Below, one piece after another: positions 49,201 through 60,685 of a stretch of 64,000 nt of DNA. The notes below the pieces were generated by a model, which worked only from the letters and a program-made list of their open reading frames with translations, searched no databases and was not told where the DNA came from. The DNA comes from Polytrichum commune. Its lineage: Eukaryota; Streptophyta; Polytrichopsida; Polytrichales; Polytrichaceae. The stretch covers positions 18,868,527-18,932,526 of the forward strand of contig OX485808.1 in assembly GCA_950295325.1 (NCBI GenBank), in the 5' to 3' direction. Within the stretch, counting starts at the first letter, position 1; every line of letters starts with the position of its first letter. The position numbers were made by a program, and so were the translations under genes.

Positions 49201-50520
49201 GATTAGGCTTGAATCTGATTTAAGTGAGAAGTGAGTTTGGGTTATATGTTTCTTAGGTTTTGATTTGGCCTGAAATGTAAATTGTTCAAAATAGTGTGTC
49301 TCGGCCATGAGAGACCCTAGAGAAGGTCTGAACTGGGTTGAACAATATTTGTAGTCAGTTGGGTTAGGATGTTGGTAAGGTTTTTGTTAGGCCTGAAATC
49401 AACCTTAAGTGTGAATTGAATTTGAATCTGATGTTGGTAATAATGTGATTAGGCCTAAAATCTGATTTAAGTGTGAAGTTGGTAAATCCGATATAAGGCC
49501 TGAAATCAAATTTTTGAAAGTCACATTTGTTCAAAATAGTGTCTCTCGGTCCCGAGACACCCTAGACAAGGGTATTAAGTGGGATGACTTAAGTGTGAAA
49601 TCAATTGGGTTAGAAGTTGATAAGGTTGTGATGAGGCCTGAATCTGATTTAAGTGTGAAGTGAGCTTAGGTTCTATTTTGCTTACGTTGTGATTAGGCTT
49701 GAATCTGATTTAATTGTGAAGTTGGCAAGGGTCATATAAGGCCTGAAATCAAATCTTTAAAAGTTAGCTTTGTTCAAAAAAGTGTGTCTCGGTCCCGAGA
49801 CACCCGAGGCAAGGGTCTTCAGTGGGCTGAATTCAGCGTGAAATCAATTGGGTTAGAAGTTGCTTAGGTTGTGATTAGGCCTGAATCTGATTTAAGTGTG
49901 AAGTGAGTTTGGGTTATATGTAGCTTAGGTTGTGACTAGGCCTGAATCTGATTTAAGTGTGAAGTTGGTAAGCCTCATATAAGGCCTGAAATCAAATCTC
50001 TTAATGTTAGCTTTATTCAAAATAGTGTGTCTCGGTCCCGAGACACCCTTGAGACGGGTATTAAGTGTGCTGACTTAAGTGTGAAATCAATTGGGTTAGA
50101 AGTCGATAAGATTGTGATTAGGCATAAATCTGATTTAAGTGTGAAGTGAGTTTGGGTTGTATGTTGCATAGGTTGTGTGTAGGCCTGAAATCTGAATTGT
50201 TCAAAATAGTGTGTCTCGGTCCCCAGAGACCCTAGAGAAGGTCTTAACTGGGTTGAACTATGTTTGAAATCAGTTGGGTTAGGATGTTGGTAAGGTTTTT
50301 GTTAGTCCTGAAATCAACCTTAAGTGTGAAGTGAGTTTGAATATGATGTTGGCAATAATGTGATTAGGCCTAAAATCTGATTTAAGTGTGAAGGTGGCAA
50401 CGCTGATATAAGGCCTGAAATCAAATTCTTGAAAGTCACATTTGTTCAAAATAGTGTGTCTCGGTCCCGAGACACCCGAGACAAGGGTGTCTCGTTGGCT
50501 GAATTATGTGTGAAATCAGT
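46235..50520 (+). repeat. Tandem array of ~244-bp monomers with GTGTCTCGG/CCGAGACAC palindromes
   Basis: About 18 monomers. The palindrome (9-bp arms, centre TC) starts near 46249, 46492, 46858, 47101, 47344, 47587, 47831, 48077, 48319, 48564, 48808, 49051, 49297, 49542, 49786, 50030, 50213 and 50457. Each monomer seems built from about four 61-bp subunits sharing TTAAGTGTGAA and AGGCCTGAA. A higher-order period of about 1.22 kb (five monomers) is visible: the variants at 47587, 47831 and 48077 reappear at 48808, 49051 and 49297. The array ends about 300 bp before a TTTTCCGCAG acceptor, so it lies within an intron of the downstream gene. Confidence 0.9.
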
Positions 50521-50827
50521 TGGGTTAGGATGTTGGTAAGGTTTTAGTTAGGCCAGAAATCAACCTTAATTGTGAAGTGAATTTGAATTGGATGTTGGTT
50601 ATAATGTGCTTAGAGTTGAAATCTGAAATTTCATTGTTGGTTAAATGATTATTGGATTGTAATTAGGCCTGAAATCTGATTTGAGTGTGAATTTAGTTTA
50701 TATGCCAAGATGTTGATTACACCAAAACAGATTATTTGACTTTGAGTTTAGTTTGGGTTGGTTGTTGGAAAGGCTGTGATTAGGCCTGACATCAAAATTG
50801 GAAAATTAAGCATTGGATTTTCCGCAG

Positions 50828-53800
50828 AGTTTGGGAGCTACCGATCTTGAAACTTACGTTTCAAATGCTATTGAAGGCATCATGGACCATGATGAGCAGA
50901 ATGTTGGGGAAGAGGTAAGTACTCACGTAGTTACATAATGTGTGAATTAGTTGTACCTTATGCCATGCAGCTTTGTGTCTTAAATACATACCTGTGTTTT
51001 GTAGGTCGAGTGCCCCACCCCCCAGGACTCACCGGCACCGGCTTCACCGGCAGCGACTCAAGCTTCAAGAGAGACTGCAATTGATCTTGACAGTTCTGAT
51101 GAAGGTCAGGATGAGGATGAAGATGGGCTTGGAGATAAGGATACGTTTGACGGGGATGAAGATGAACTTAGATCCCGTCAGAAATTGAATTCCGTGGCCA
51201 TGATCTCTCAATTGAGAGTCAAACTTTTCAGTTCATCGAGGTTCAATATTCCTTTATGTAGAATGCTTGCCATGCCTATGGTGAGGCCAACACTCTCAAC
51301 TGATCTTGATAAATTGGAGCAGGAGTTTGTCCATGGGTATAGAGAGGGCTCCTCAGTTTCTTATGTGACATTAACAGATGAAGAAGGCAAAACACAAGAG
51401 GTGTCTGAAGCTGATAAGGCATCCTGGGGTCCCATTTGGAATTCAAAAAATGAAGAATTCAATTCCTATCTTCAGTCTGTTCCGGAGTTAGCCGGTTTCA
51501 AGGATTTGATGTTCTTTGTATGTGACGGTAACCATAGGCGTAAGGCATGGTTAAATCATATTGAAAGACTTTACAAAATAGATGAGGCCTGGCATTATAT
51601 GGTGGATAGCATCCTACTTGACACAAAAGGCAAAGTTGGGGTTGTTATGCAAGTGATGCATAACATCAACAAGTAAGTTTTGTTAATTAATTTGTATTTC
51701 TTTTTATGTAAAATGCTTCTTGTTATACCATTAATGTCATGTGCTAATCCGCCCTTTTTGATTGATAATTGCAGGCATACTGAAGACTCTCACGTCAAGA
51801 CCAACTTTGTTCACACCCTTTTTAGGATTCAAAAGTATGGTCTTATGCCAATCGAACATTATCAAAACATATTGACTCCATCAGAGATGAAGAGGTGCAA
51901 GAGAACTCAAAATGCCAAAAAAACTTGGTACACATTGAATCTTTAAGTATTCACGAACTTCATCTTCCGGGTATGATCTCTATAATATGTACTGCATTTT
52001 TTTAATCACTAACATATTGTCATTATCTAAAATCAAATGATCACCTAGGTTACAGTATACTTGGATGACTAACTAAGTCTACCCCTGTGCAGCATGAACT
52101 TGGACTTGCTGCAGATGAGGGTGTTTGACAACTTGTGGAGCAATCAGATGTAGAAGTGTCCGCCGCTGAAAAAACAACCGCTATGAAAGTTGCTACAAAG
52201 AAAAGAGCCAAGGCACTTCATAAGAAAATGTCGAAACTAGTTGCTCTGGCAAACCCGGACTTGACGGATGGATGGCTTCGAGAGGTATAAACTCTACTTT
52301 ACAAGCACATTTTTCAATCTTCATGTTCTTTAATGACCCCTGAGATTCTAATAAATAGCTATATGTTTCACAGATTGGACGTCACTATAGTCTTAACTCA
52401 ATTACACCCGAGCTCAATATGGAGAAATTGCAGTTGATCGTTATTGCAAAAGCATCGGCCGCTTCTGTTAAGCAACAACATTATAAGAGAGGAAGAGGCA
52501 AGTTAGAGTGCATAACAACATCAAAACAACCCTGGAGATGAAGAGGAAGAATGCCGAAGAAGAACGCCGAAGAAGAATGCCGAAGAGCTCTCGGCCACGG
52601 TAATAGGGTCACTGTCATGGAAATACGTACCTTACGCGCGGTTATGGGGTCCCTTACCCACGGGTATAGGGCCATCAGCGTTTTAATGAAGGAGAACTTA
52701 GGAATTGAGTAGGAGGACACTATACTAGCATGGAGGAGTTAGTATTGAGCATTAGGAGGCATAAAGAAGTATAAGATTTTAAAGGACTATTTTGAAAAAG
52801 CATTATGAAGCCTTTAGGAGATAGATAGAATATAGGATTTTGAGGATAAATGATTATCCGAAGAGACATGTTTATGGAATATTTTGAAGAAGCATGAATT
52901 ATGTAAGAATTTTAGATTCTTATACATTATGAAGATGCATTATGAGCATATAGGCCAAGGGTAGATTCTACTAGTATGTTTAAATACAAATCATTGGAAT
53001 CAAGCAATGGTGGAGATTTGATTACATTCTCAAAAGGAACTACAATGTAGCCACGACAAGGATATAGTAGAATTTTAGTAATTTGAACATTCAAATAGTA
53101 AAACGGTTATAACCGTTTAGGATAGATGGCATCTACATATATCAAAGATAGCTAGTATCTATGGAAGTGGAAGTTAACAACCACTCTTAGTATAGATTTT
53201 GGATAGGGAGAAAAGACTATATAAGGGAAGCAAATTATGAGACTTATACCTCATTTTCTACACAACGAAGTTATCACAAATTTGAGTGTTAAAAACACTT
53301 GAGTTTCTTTGTATCTCTCCTCTCGGAGCTCTTTTGCAATACAATATCTTTTCCACAAATGTGTGTGACCTTTCTCTCTCTCTTTCTCAAGTCGAACTAC
53401 GAGTTGTCAATTGGTACTTGTGACTCAAGAGATTATTAAACGAGAGAAGAGTAAGCACTTTGAGAAAGAACTCAAAGTATTAGTGCGAGGGTGAGAACAA
53501 AGCGCTCAAGAAGAGTTGGAGTATCAATGGAACTTTGAGAGTAGTTGTTGTGAGTAGTAACGACAATTTGACTTGAACGTCGGAATTACGATTGACTCTC
53601 TAAAGTGGAACTTATCATTGAACTCAAAAGGGAATTATAAATATACATGTGATTGAATAATTGAATAATTATATGCATGTTATGATTTAAGCAAAACAAC
53701 TTAACGATTGCAACTCCTTCAAAAGAGGAGGAGCTTATTATTGAAAACTACATAATTGACTTATAAGTATTATACATATTATACTACATATTGATTGTTG

Positions 53801-54815
53801 AACTTATGATTAACAAGAATGATGAAGACATTAATTCATATAAAAGTTTGAATACATATGAATGAAGTAATATTGATATAAGATAATCTACTTACTACAA
53901 TTGTTATTGAAGCTTCTTACTTTAAGATTCTTTGTGAGTTGTTGGATGTCATTACAATTTGAAGGATTATCTATTCAAGAGAAGATCTCTATCTCTCTTG
54001 AGCAAAACTCAAGAGAAATAGGTTTATCTTCTCGTCATCAAGAAACACTTTGTAGTAAAAGTGCTTATTCTCTTAAGATACTTTGTGAGTTGTTGGATGT
54101 CATTAACAATCAAAGAGGAGTTCTTTCTCTTGAATAAACCTCAAGAAAGTTATAATTATTCTTGTCATTAAAACACTTTGAATGTTAAACGTGACATTGC
54201 AAAACAATCAATGATGTGTTCACAAAATTATAACTACTATATGCATACATGTCAAGTTACAATATTATAAGTAGTAACACTTGAGCTTAAAAAGGAAGAC
54301 TCAAGAATATTAGATCTTCCTCATCATTATAAGATTACTATCATTTGTGTGATTAATGTTTATGAACTACTAACATTAAGGATTCATACAATTTACTGAA
54401 CACTATATTATCAAGGATATTGTTACACCTCTTGAAGCTTTCTTTAAATCTAATGGTTCTTATTATCAATGATGCCTTACATTGAGAGTAAGAATTAAGA
54501 TAATGAGATTGTGTTCACTCCAATAATTATATTCATATCATAAGGAGAAGAGAGGGATTATTAATTAGAGACCGAACATATTAATGAGGCACGGTAGTTC
54601 TCAAGCGAATATAAATTTACGTGATGTCTCACCGTGAGTCTTCTTGAGCTAAATTGTAAGGGAACGACCCACGGGGTGCATCAGCTTCTAAGGTTAAATG
54701 GTTGGAATATTTAAACTCCTCTGCATCTACACGTGAGGCCCGCAAACTGCCCCGTAAGCCCACCAACGAGGAGAAACTGGGTGCATTTCTAGCTAAGGCG
54801 TGCTTTTGGGCCGGA
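50828..54815 (+). pseudogene. Second ParB-fold-like gene, partial, broken by a stop and a solo LTR
   Basis: Exons with good GT-AG borders: 50828-50914; 51005-51672; 51775 to about 51946; 52093-52284; 52374-52465 continued at 54689-54815. Before the ParB-like motif is a Pro/Ala then Asp/Glu-rich stretch. Exon 2 contains LMFFVCDGNHRRKAWLNHIE (Asp at 51524), a clear DGxxR-type ParB/Srx signature, followed by VVMQVMHNINK and, in exon 3, FRIQKYGLMPIEHYQNILT. Exon 4 has an in-frame TGA at 52126, one transition from CGA; exon 3 also meets a stop at 51944 unless it splices earlier. The last visible exon ends at a GTGAGT donor inside the second repeat array. Both outer introns consist of the 244-bp array. 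Only the short DGxxR-type motif is shared with the gene at 26629. Upstream and downstream exons are not in the window. Confidence 0.55.
52466..54683 (+). mobile_element. Solo LTR of the Ty3/gypsy family, 5-bp TSD GCTTC
   Basis: Runs from TGTTAAGCAACAAC to GGGGTGCATCA and is flanked by GCTTC at 52461-52465 and 54684-54688. It is the reverse complement of the LTR at 29326-31565. A TATA box (CTATATAAGG) is at about 53217. It interrupts an exon of the second ParB-like gene; ignoring one TSD copy, the reading frame continues across it. Internal sequence was lost by LTR-LTR recombination. Confidence 0.9.
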
Positions 54816-54839
54816 GTGAGTTAATACTTCCCAATCAAT

Positions 54840-56565
54840 TCGTTTAATTTGTTTGTCTTGAGGCCTGAAAACTGTTTGGGTTATATGTTGCTTAGGTTGT
54901 GATTAGGCCTGAAATCAAATTTCTGCCATTAAGATTTGGTCAACAAGGGTCCTAAGTGGGCTGAACTAAATGTGAAATCAATTGGGATAGATGTTGCTAT
55001 GGTTGTGATTAGGCTTGAATCTGACCTAAGTGTGAACTGAGTTTGGGATATTTTTTGCTTAGCTTGTGATGATGCCCGACAGCTGATTTCAGTGTGAAGT
55101 GAGTGATGGATAGACTTTGGTAAGCTTGTGAATAAGCCTGAATCTGATGTGAGTGTGAAATTTAAGTGTCATGTTGTAAAGGTGTTTAGTAGGCCTGAAA
55201 TCAAATTTATGAGAGTAAGATTTGGTCAATAAGGGGTGTCTCGGTCTTGGACCCTAGACAAGGGTCTTAAGTGGGTTGAAGTAAGTGTGAAATCAATTGG
55301 GTTAGATGTTGCTATGGTTGTGATTAGGCTTGAATTTGTTTTATGTGTCAAGTGAGTTTGGGTTATATGTTGATAAGGTTGTGATTAGGCCTGAAATCTG
55401 ATTTAAGTGTCAAGTGTGTTTGGGTTATATGTTGCTTAGGTTGTGATTAAGCCTGAAATCTGGTTTAAGTGTCAAGTTGTTAAGGCTGCTATAAGGCCTG
55501 AAAACAAATTTTTGAAAGTCACATTTGTTCAAAATAGTGTGTCTCGGTCCCGAGACACCCTACACAAGGGTATTAAGTGGGCTGACTTCGGTGTGAAATC
55601 AATTGGGTTAGAAGATGATAAGGTTGTGATTATGCCTGAATCTGATTTAAGTGTGAAGTGAACTTGGGTTATATGTTGCTTAGGTTGTGATTAGGCCTGA
55701 AATCTGATTTAAGGGTCAAGTGACTTTGGATTATATGTTGCTTAGGTTGTGATTAGGCCTGAAATCTTATTTAAGTTTGAAGTTGTTAAGGCTGATATAA
55801 GGCCTGAAATCAAATTTCTGTAAGTCATCTTTGTTCAAAAAAGTGTCTCGGTCCCGAGACACCCTAGACAAGGGTCTTATGTGGGCTGAATTAAGTGTGA
55901 AGTGATTTCAGATTAGAAGTTGATAAGGTTGTGATTAGGCCCGACTCTGATATAAGTGTAAAGTGAGGTTGGGTTATATGTTGCTTAGGTTGTGTTTAGG
56001 CCTGAAATTTGAATTGTTCAAAATAGTGTGTCTCGGTCCCGAGACACCCTGGACAAGGTCTTAACTGGGTTGAATTATGTGTGAAATCAGTTAGGGTAGG
56101 TTGTTGGTAAGGTATTTGTTATGCCTGAAATCAACCTTAAGTGTGAAGTGAGTTTGAATTGGATGTTGGTAATAATGTCATTAGGCCTGAAATCTGATTT
56201 GAGTGTGAAGTTGGTAAAGCCGATATAAGGCCTGAAATCAATTTTCCCAAAGTTAGGTCTGTTCAAAAAAATGTGTTTCGGTCCCGAGACACTCTAGAGA
56301 AGGGTATTAAGTGGGCTGACTTAAGTGTGAAATCAATTGGGTTCGAAGTTGATAAGGTTGTGATTAGGCCTGAATCTGATTTAAGTGTGATGTGAGTTTG
56401 GGTTATATGTAGCTTAGGTTGTGATTAGGCCTGAAATCTGATTTAAGTTTGAAGTTGTTAAGGCTCATATAAGGCCTGACATCAAATCTCTTAATATTAG
56501 CGTTATTCAAAATAGTGTGTCTCGGTCCCGACACACCCTTGAGAAGGGTATTAAGTGGGATGACT
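54840..56565 (+). repeat. Second block of the 244-bp palindrome array
   Basis: Palindromes near 55234, 55540, 55842, 56028, 56271 and 56517, more diverged at the gene-proximal side. It begins right after a splice donor (54816), so again in an intron. It is cut off at 56570 by the CACTA-like end. Confidence 0.9.
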
Positions 56566-56570
56566 TAAAA

Positions 56571-56612
56571 CACTATATTCGTTAATTGGAGACTTTGGAA
56601 AGTCTCTAAATA
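56571..56612 (+). mobile_element. Left terminal repeat of CACTA-like element, DUF7869 copy 2
   Basis: CACTATATTCGTTAATTGG followed by GAGACTTT-GG-AAAGTCTC. It is inserted into a monomer of the 244-bp array (GGGATGACTTAA just outside). The other end is not in the window, so the element spans at least 7.4 kb. Confidence 0.65.
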
Positions 56613-56997
56613 AATTGGACCCATAGTTTCGGATGCGAATATTGTGAACGTAGGGAACATGGGGAATATGGGGAACAATGGCAACACAATGTTTAGGAGA
56701 TCCATATGTGACTACTATATATAGATATCTAAATATAGTAATTATTTAGTTGATAATCAAAACTACGCCAACACAATATTCCAATGACAAAAATTCACAA
56801 TTATTTTGTATTTTCGATTTTGTAGTGAGCAAAAATAACGAATCTATAAATAGCCATCTGATTTTATATCTATAGACTCTTGGATGTGTATCCCAAACAT
56901 AAAGGTCTTAGCCAATTGTGGGTGAATTGAACGGCACATCCCAAACGCAACAATATTAAAATAATTTGACAGTGGGTACAAGAAATTGCAAATTAGC
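56613..56997. other. Subterminal AT-rich DNA, no gene
   Basis: Starts with CCCATAGTTT.GGATGC.AATATTGTG, shared with the end at 17211. Nothing else recognised. Confidence 0.4.
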
Positions 56998-57345
56998 ATC
57001 TGCAATATAATTATATAGTTTGGACTCCACATCCGTAAAAACAAACATATAAAAAATATTTGATAGCACATGGGAAGTTGGATTCCACATCCGTAAATCA
57101 ATACAATCATGCAATATAATTGTAATCTATAACAACCGTAAAAACAAACATATAAAAAACATTTGATAGCCATGGGAAGTTGGATTCCACATCCGTAAAT
57201 CAATACAATCATGCAATATAATTGTAATCTATAACAACCGTAAAAACAAACATATAAAAAACATTTGATAGCGCATGGGAAGTTGGATTCCACATCCATA
57301 AATCAATACAATCATGCAATATAATTGTAATCCATAACATTGCTA
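56998..57345. repeat. Tandem repeat, ~102 bp unit, about 3.3 copies
   Basis: Unit landmarks: GCAATATAATTGTAATCTAT, AACAACCGTAAAAACAAAC, CATTTGATAGC and GGAAGTTGGATTCCACATCC. Starts near 57003, 57109, 57211 and 57313. It lies between the element end and the DUF7869 stop codon and is not seen in copy 1. Confidence 0.85.
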
Positions 57346-57445
57346 TAAAATGTGTCTAATATACTAGTATTCGACCCCCATGTCATATATTTCATGAAAA
57401 ACCAAGACACATTTCAAATAACTTTGGTCCAAACCTACGTCAATA

Positions 57446-60400
57446 TCACTCTCCATCTTCATCCTCAGCTTCATTTCCATTATCGACATCGTTTTCTGCA
57501 GCAGCAATACGTGCCAAGTTGTCTTTGGCAAAATCTATATGTTTTTGGGGGATGGTCATTGTCTCAGATTTGGAACCTTTGCATGGTTTCCAAGCACAAA
57601 GTATGGTATCTGTGTTTATCCAAATTGGTTCGTATGCTGAGTCCATTGTCCATTTGAAACCTTTTTTTGTGTCCCACCCTAAATATATGCGGAGCACATT
57701 TTGATCTTTGGTGCTTGGACGGCAATATTCCACCTCAATTTGACGAAAATTTGGGCTAGTTGGAACAAAATTTGGTGATGACAATGCTTTTACCAACCAA
57801 ATCGGTTTAGGGTGCTCCTCATCTCCCGGACGTACGAGGATCATATAACCTTCGTAGCAATCAACAGCCACACGAAATGATGGAGCCGAGCGATTACGAG
57901 CTGGGCCAACATAATGGTCGTCCGCAGCGAACTCTTCACGGATGTCCCCATTGTCGAAGAACATGGCCTCAGATTCCACGATTGTCACTCGGCTTTGTGG
58001 CCAAAAACCTTGTGTCAAACATGAATGTGTATCGACATCGGGTGCTAGCAATGCTGAGCGAATGCGATCCCAATACGCAATCAATGGTTCGTGGATATCC
58101 CGAACACGCCTTGTGATGTCTTCCTCGCACAGTTCTTTCCAATACTCGATGAATCTGGATATACCTTTGATAATTTCAAGTCCATTCCTCATGGGGTTGG
58201 GTGTGCAAGGCTTTGGCTCCCCATCAGGTAGCATACATTTGCCCTCTTCGTTTTGGCGCCATACGAGTATCCCTTCCTCTGGACCCCAATTCGGAGAAGT
58301 GCACAAAACTTTGAATTGCATGGCCGGCAGACCATCATCATGCATATAGAATCGGAATTGTTGAGCCTTGGTATGGCCCACTAAGCGGTCACCTCCTTTA
58401 AGAATGAATGGTTTGATAAACGATTTGAAATCGGGCACTTCTTCAATCAAATGCGGGATGACTGGCACATTATCCAAATCCATGTATGATTTCATGAGAA
58501 GAGGAATTGTCGGAAAATCCTCCTCGTGCAACTTCATACTCCAACGTCCAAATGAAGCGTCAATGTCATCATGCGTGTGGCCAACCATCAAAAAAGACAC
58601 AAACACTTCTTTGAAAATGCCCTTGGCTACGAGCAATGACCAAAAACAAAACACGTATCAACATTTGTTGTTTTTGGCACAATTGTCCAGTTGCACGTGT
58701 AGAGTTGGAGGCAAAGGTTTAGCAAGAACGGGTTGTTCAGATGGTTCTTGCAGTGAAGATAGACAAACTTCCTTCCCCTCTAGCACAGCCTCATAAATCG
58801 GTGTTGTTCCACATCCAACAAAAAGAGCACGAGAGGATGATGTTGGCGGACTCTCAAGATCTCGTAGAAGTTTTGCAAAAGACCCTACGGTATGATTGGC
58901 GTCGCCTGGATAGAAATCCAAGCCATAATGTGCATATTTGACGTCCACATGGCCATGTGCGATCATACCTGAATTAACACATACAAATGAGAGGTACATT
59001 CCAAAATCAGCTATGAGAATGAGATTCAATTTTTCCGCAAGCACGCCAAGAAAATGAACAAACACTTACGGACGTGCATCCGTAACTCTTAACGATTAGT
59101 ATGTGGGTGCGCCAAAAAATGTGAAACCCAACGAACCTGTGACAGATATTGGAAGCTTGAAATATCCATCTGTAGCCTTTATTTTCCGCGCATAACACGG
59201 GCACGCAGTCTTCGCATGGTCCATTTTGTCATGAATGATTGTCAAAACCTCATTCGGCCTCATTATCGATAATGCGCGATTCTTGTAGTAGTCTTGACGG
59301 TGTGCCTCCTGGTTGTTGACATGCTCAATGTATTTCCGTTGATGTCTATTGTGCGACTCAGTCCCTATTGGATGTGCATCTCGAAGGCCTTTATATTTCT
59401 CACAAGCAGAACACCTAGCAAACTTATCCCCAGGCCTCTTCGTAATGTACTCTGCAAATTGTTGACTCTTGATCACACTCAATTTTGACAACGAAATCGG
59501 CCCACATCCAGCCTTTTCGCCAACTTCATTAACATCCATAGGTATGTTCTTCCATTTTGTCCCAGTAGGCAAAACCATCTGAACAATCTTTTCCCCCGAC
59601 GGCAAAGTCCGCGTCTTGTGTGGCATCGCATCCGCTAATGGCATAATGATGGTTGATAGTGTTGCAGCCGCTTGGAGTGTTGCCTCCCTGGGCTTTTTTG
59701 TGCCAGAGTTGCCATGGAACCGAGAACGCCGTCCTTGCATCGAGTAGTTCCGGAACCTATAAAAATCTGCCTTTGAAACTGCATGTATAATGTACCATGC
59801 CTTGCAACATACCTCTACATTTTCCAAGGTCACAACCTTACGACCTTCGGCATCAAAGTGCACGTTGCGATGAACTTCAAGTTTCTTTGCAGATCGCATA
59901 CGAAAGTCCGCAAGCCACATCTCTTGTCTCACAGATTTGATTTTGTCACGGGGAAATAGTTGGCAACACCTCTTTGCACAACAATCCTTTGTTGCTACGG
60001 ACCTAATAGATGTGTCTCCCAATGTTTGATCACGATGACGTTGCGTGGGTTCACGAGGCACGCGAACGGAATCATACTTACGCCGACCTTTTCTAGGACG
60101 CATTGTGGCGAACAAAGTCTTTTGTATTTCCTCAAAACGACGGGCATGATTCCACAAGCTGACACCATCATGAAGAACACTTCGCAACGGCCATCGATGA
60201 AGAGAGAATCTCCAACCAGGAGGCACTTCCAATGGATGTTTGGAATTCAAAATGCACACCCCAACATCTTCTTCCCCAAGGGGATTTGCATCAATACAGT
60301 CTATAGGATTTGAGTTCCTACAAACACCATCGGCCACGGGGACGCCACATCCATTGACTAGGACAACATCAAGATCAATCCACTGTTCCCGTGAATAACC

Positions 60401-60547
60401 CTCACATGGTGGAAGGAATTCATCCTCTACATTGGCGACACCAATTGTAGTTTCCTGTTCCACGACATCTTCAAATTCGCTAGCATAGCTTGACGCTTCC
60501 GAAGAGAACTCGAATGCACTATCATTGATGTTGGAATCCATGGCCAC
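57446..60547 (-). pseudogene. DUF7869-like protein, copy 2, with a premature stop
   Basis: Exon 1 is 60547-59137 and exon 2 is 58968-57446, with the same intron position as copy 1. The ATG follows a CTTGTAG acceptor. It has the same features as copy 1: DCCAKRCCQ, a complete CSAC pair followed by HPIG...H..H, CPCYARK, VQLDN and GHTHDDIDASFG. A TGA at 58655-58657 replaces the Arg codon CGA present in copy 1, just after the VQLDN motif, so a full protein cannot be made without readthrough. Everything downstream remains open, which suggests the stop is recent. It retains about 23 residues (LPAMQFKVLC...) that copy 1 lacks. Confidence 0.75.
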
Positions 60548-60685
60548 TACAAGTGATCCAAACGAAGAGTATGTTAAAATATCCCATTCAATAAATGATA
60601 TGGATAGGCCTAACGCTTATTGTCAATGAAACACAATGTGAACAATAATGAATTTCATGGCCTGGAAACAAAGGGTTTAGGGTAT

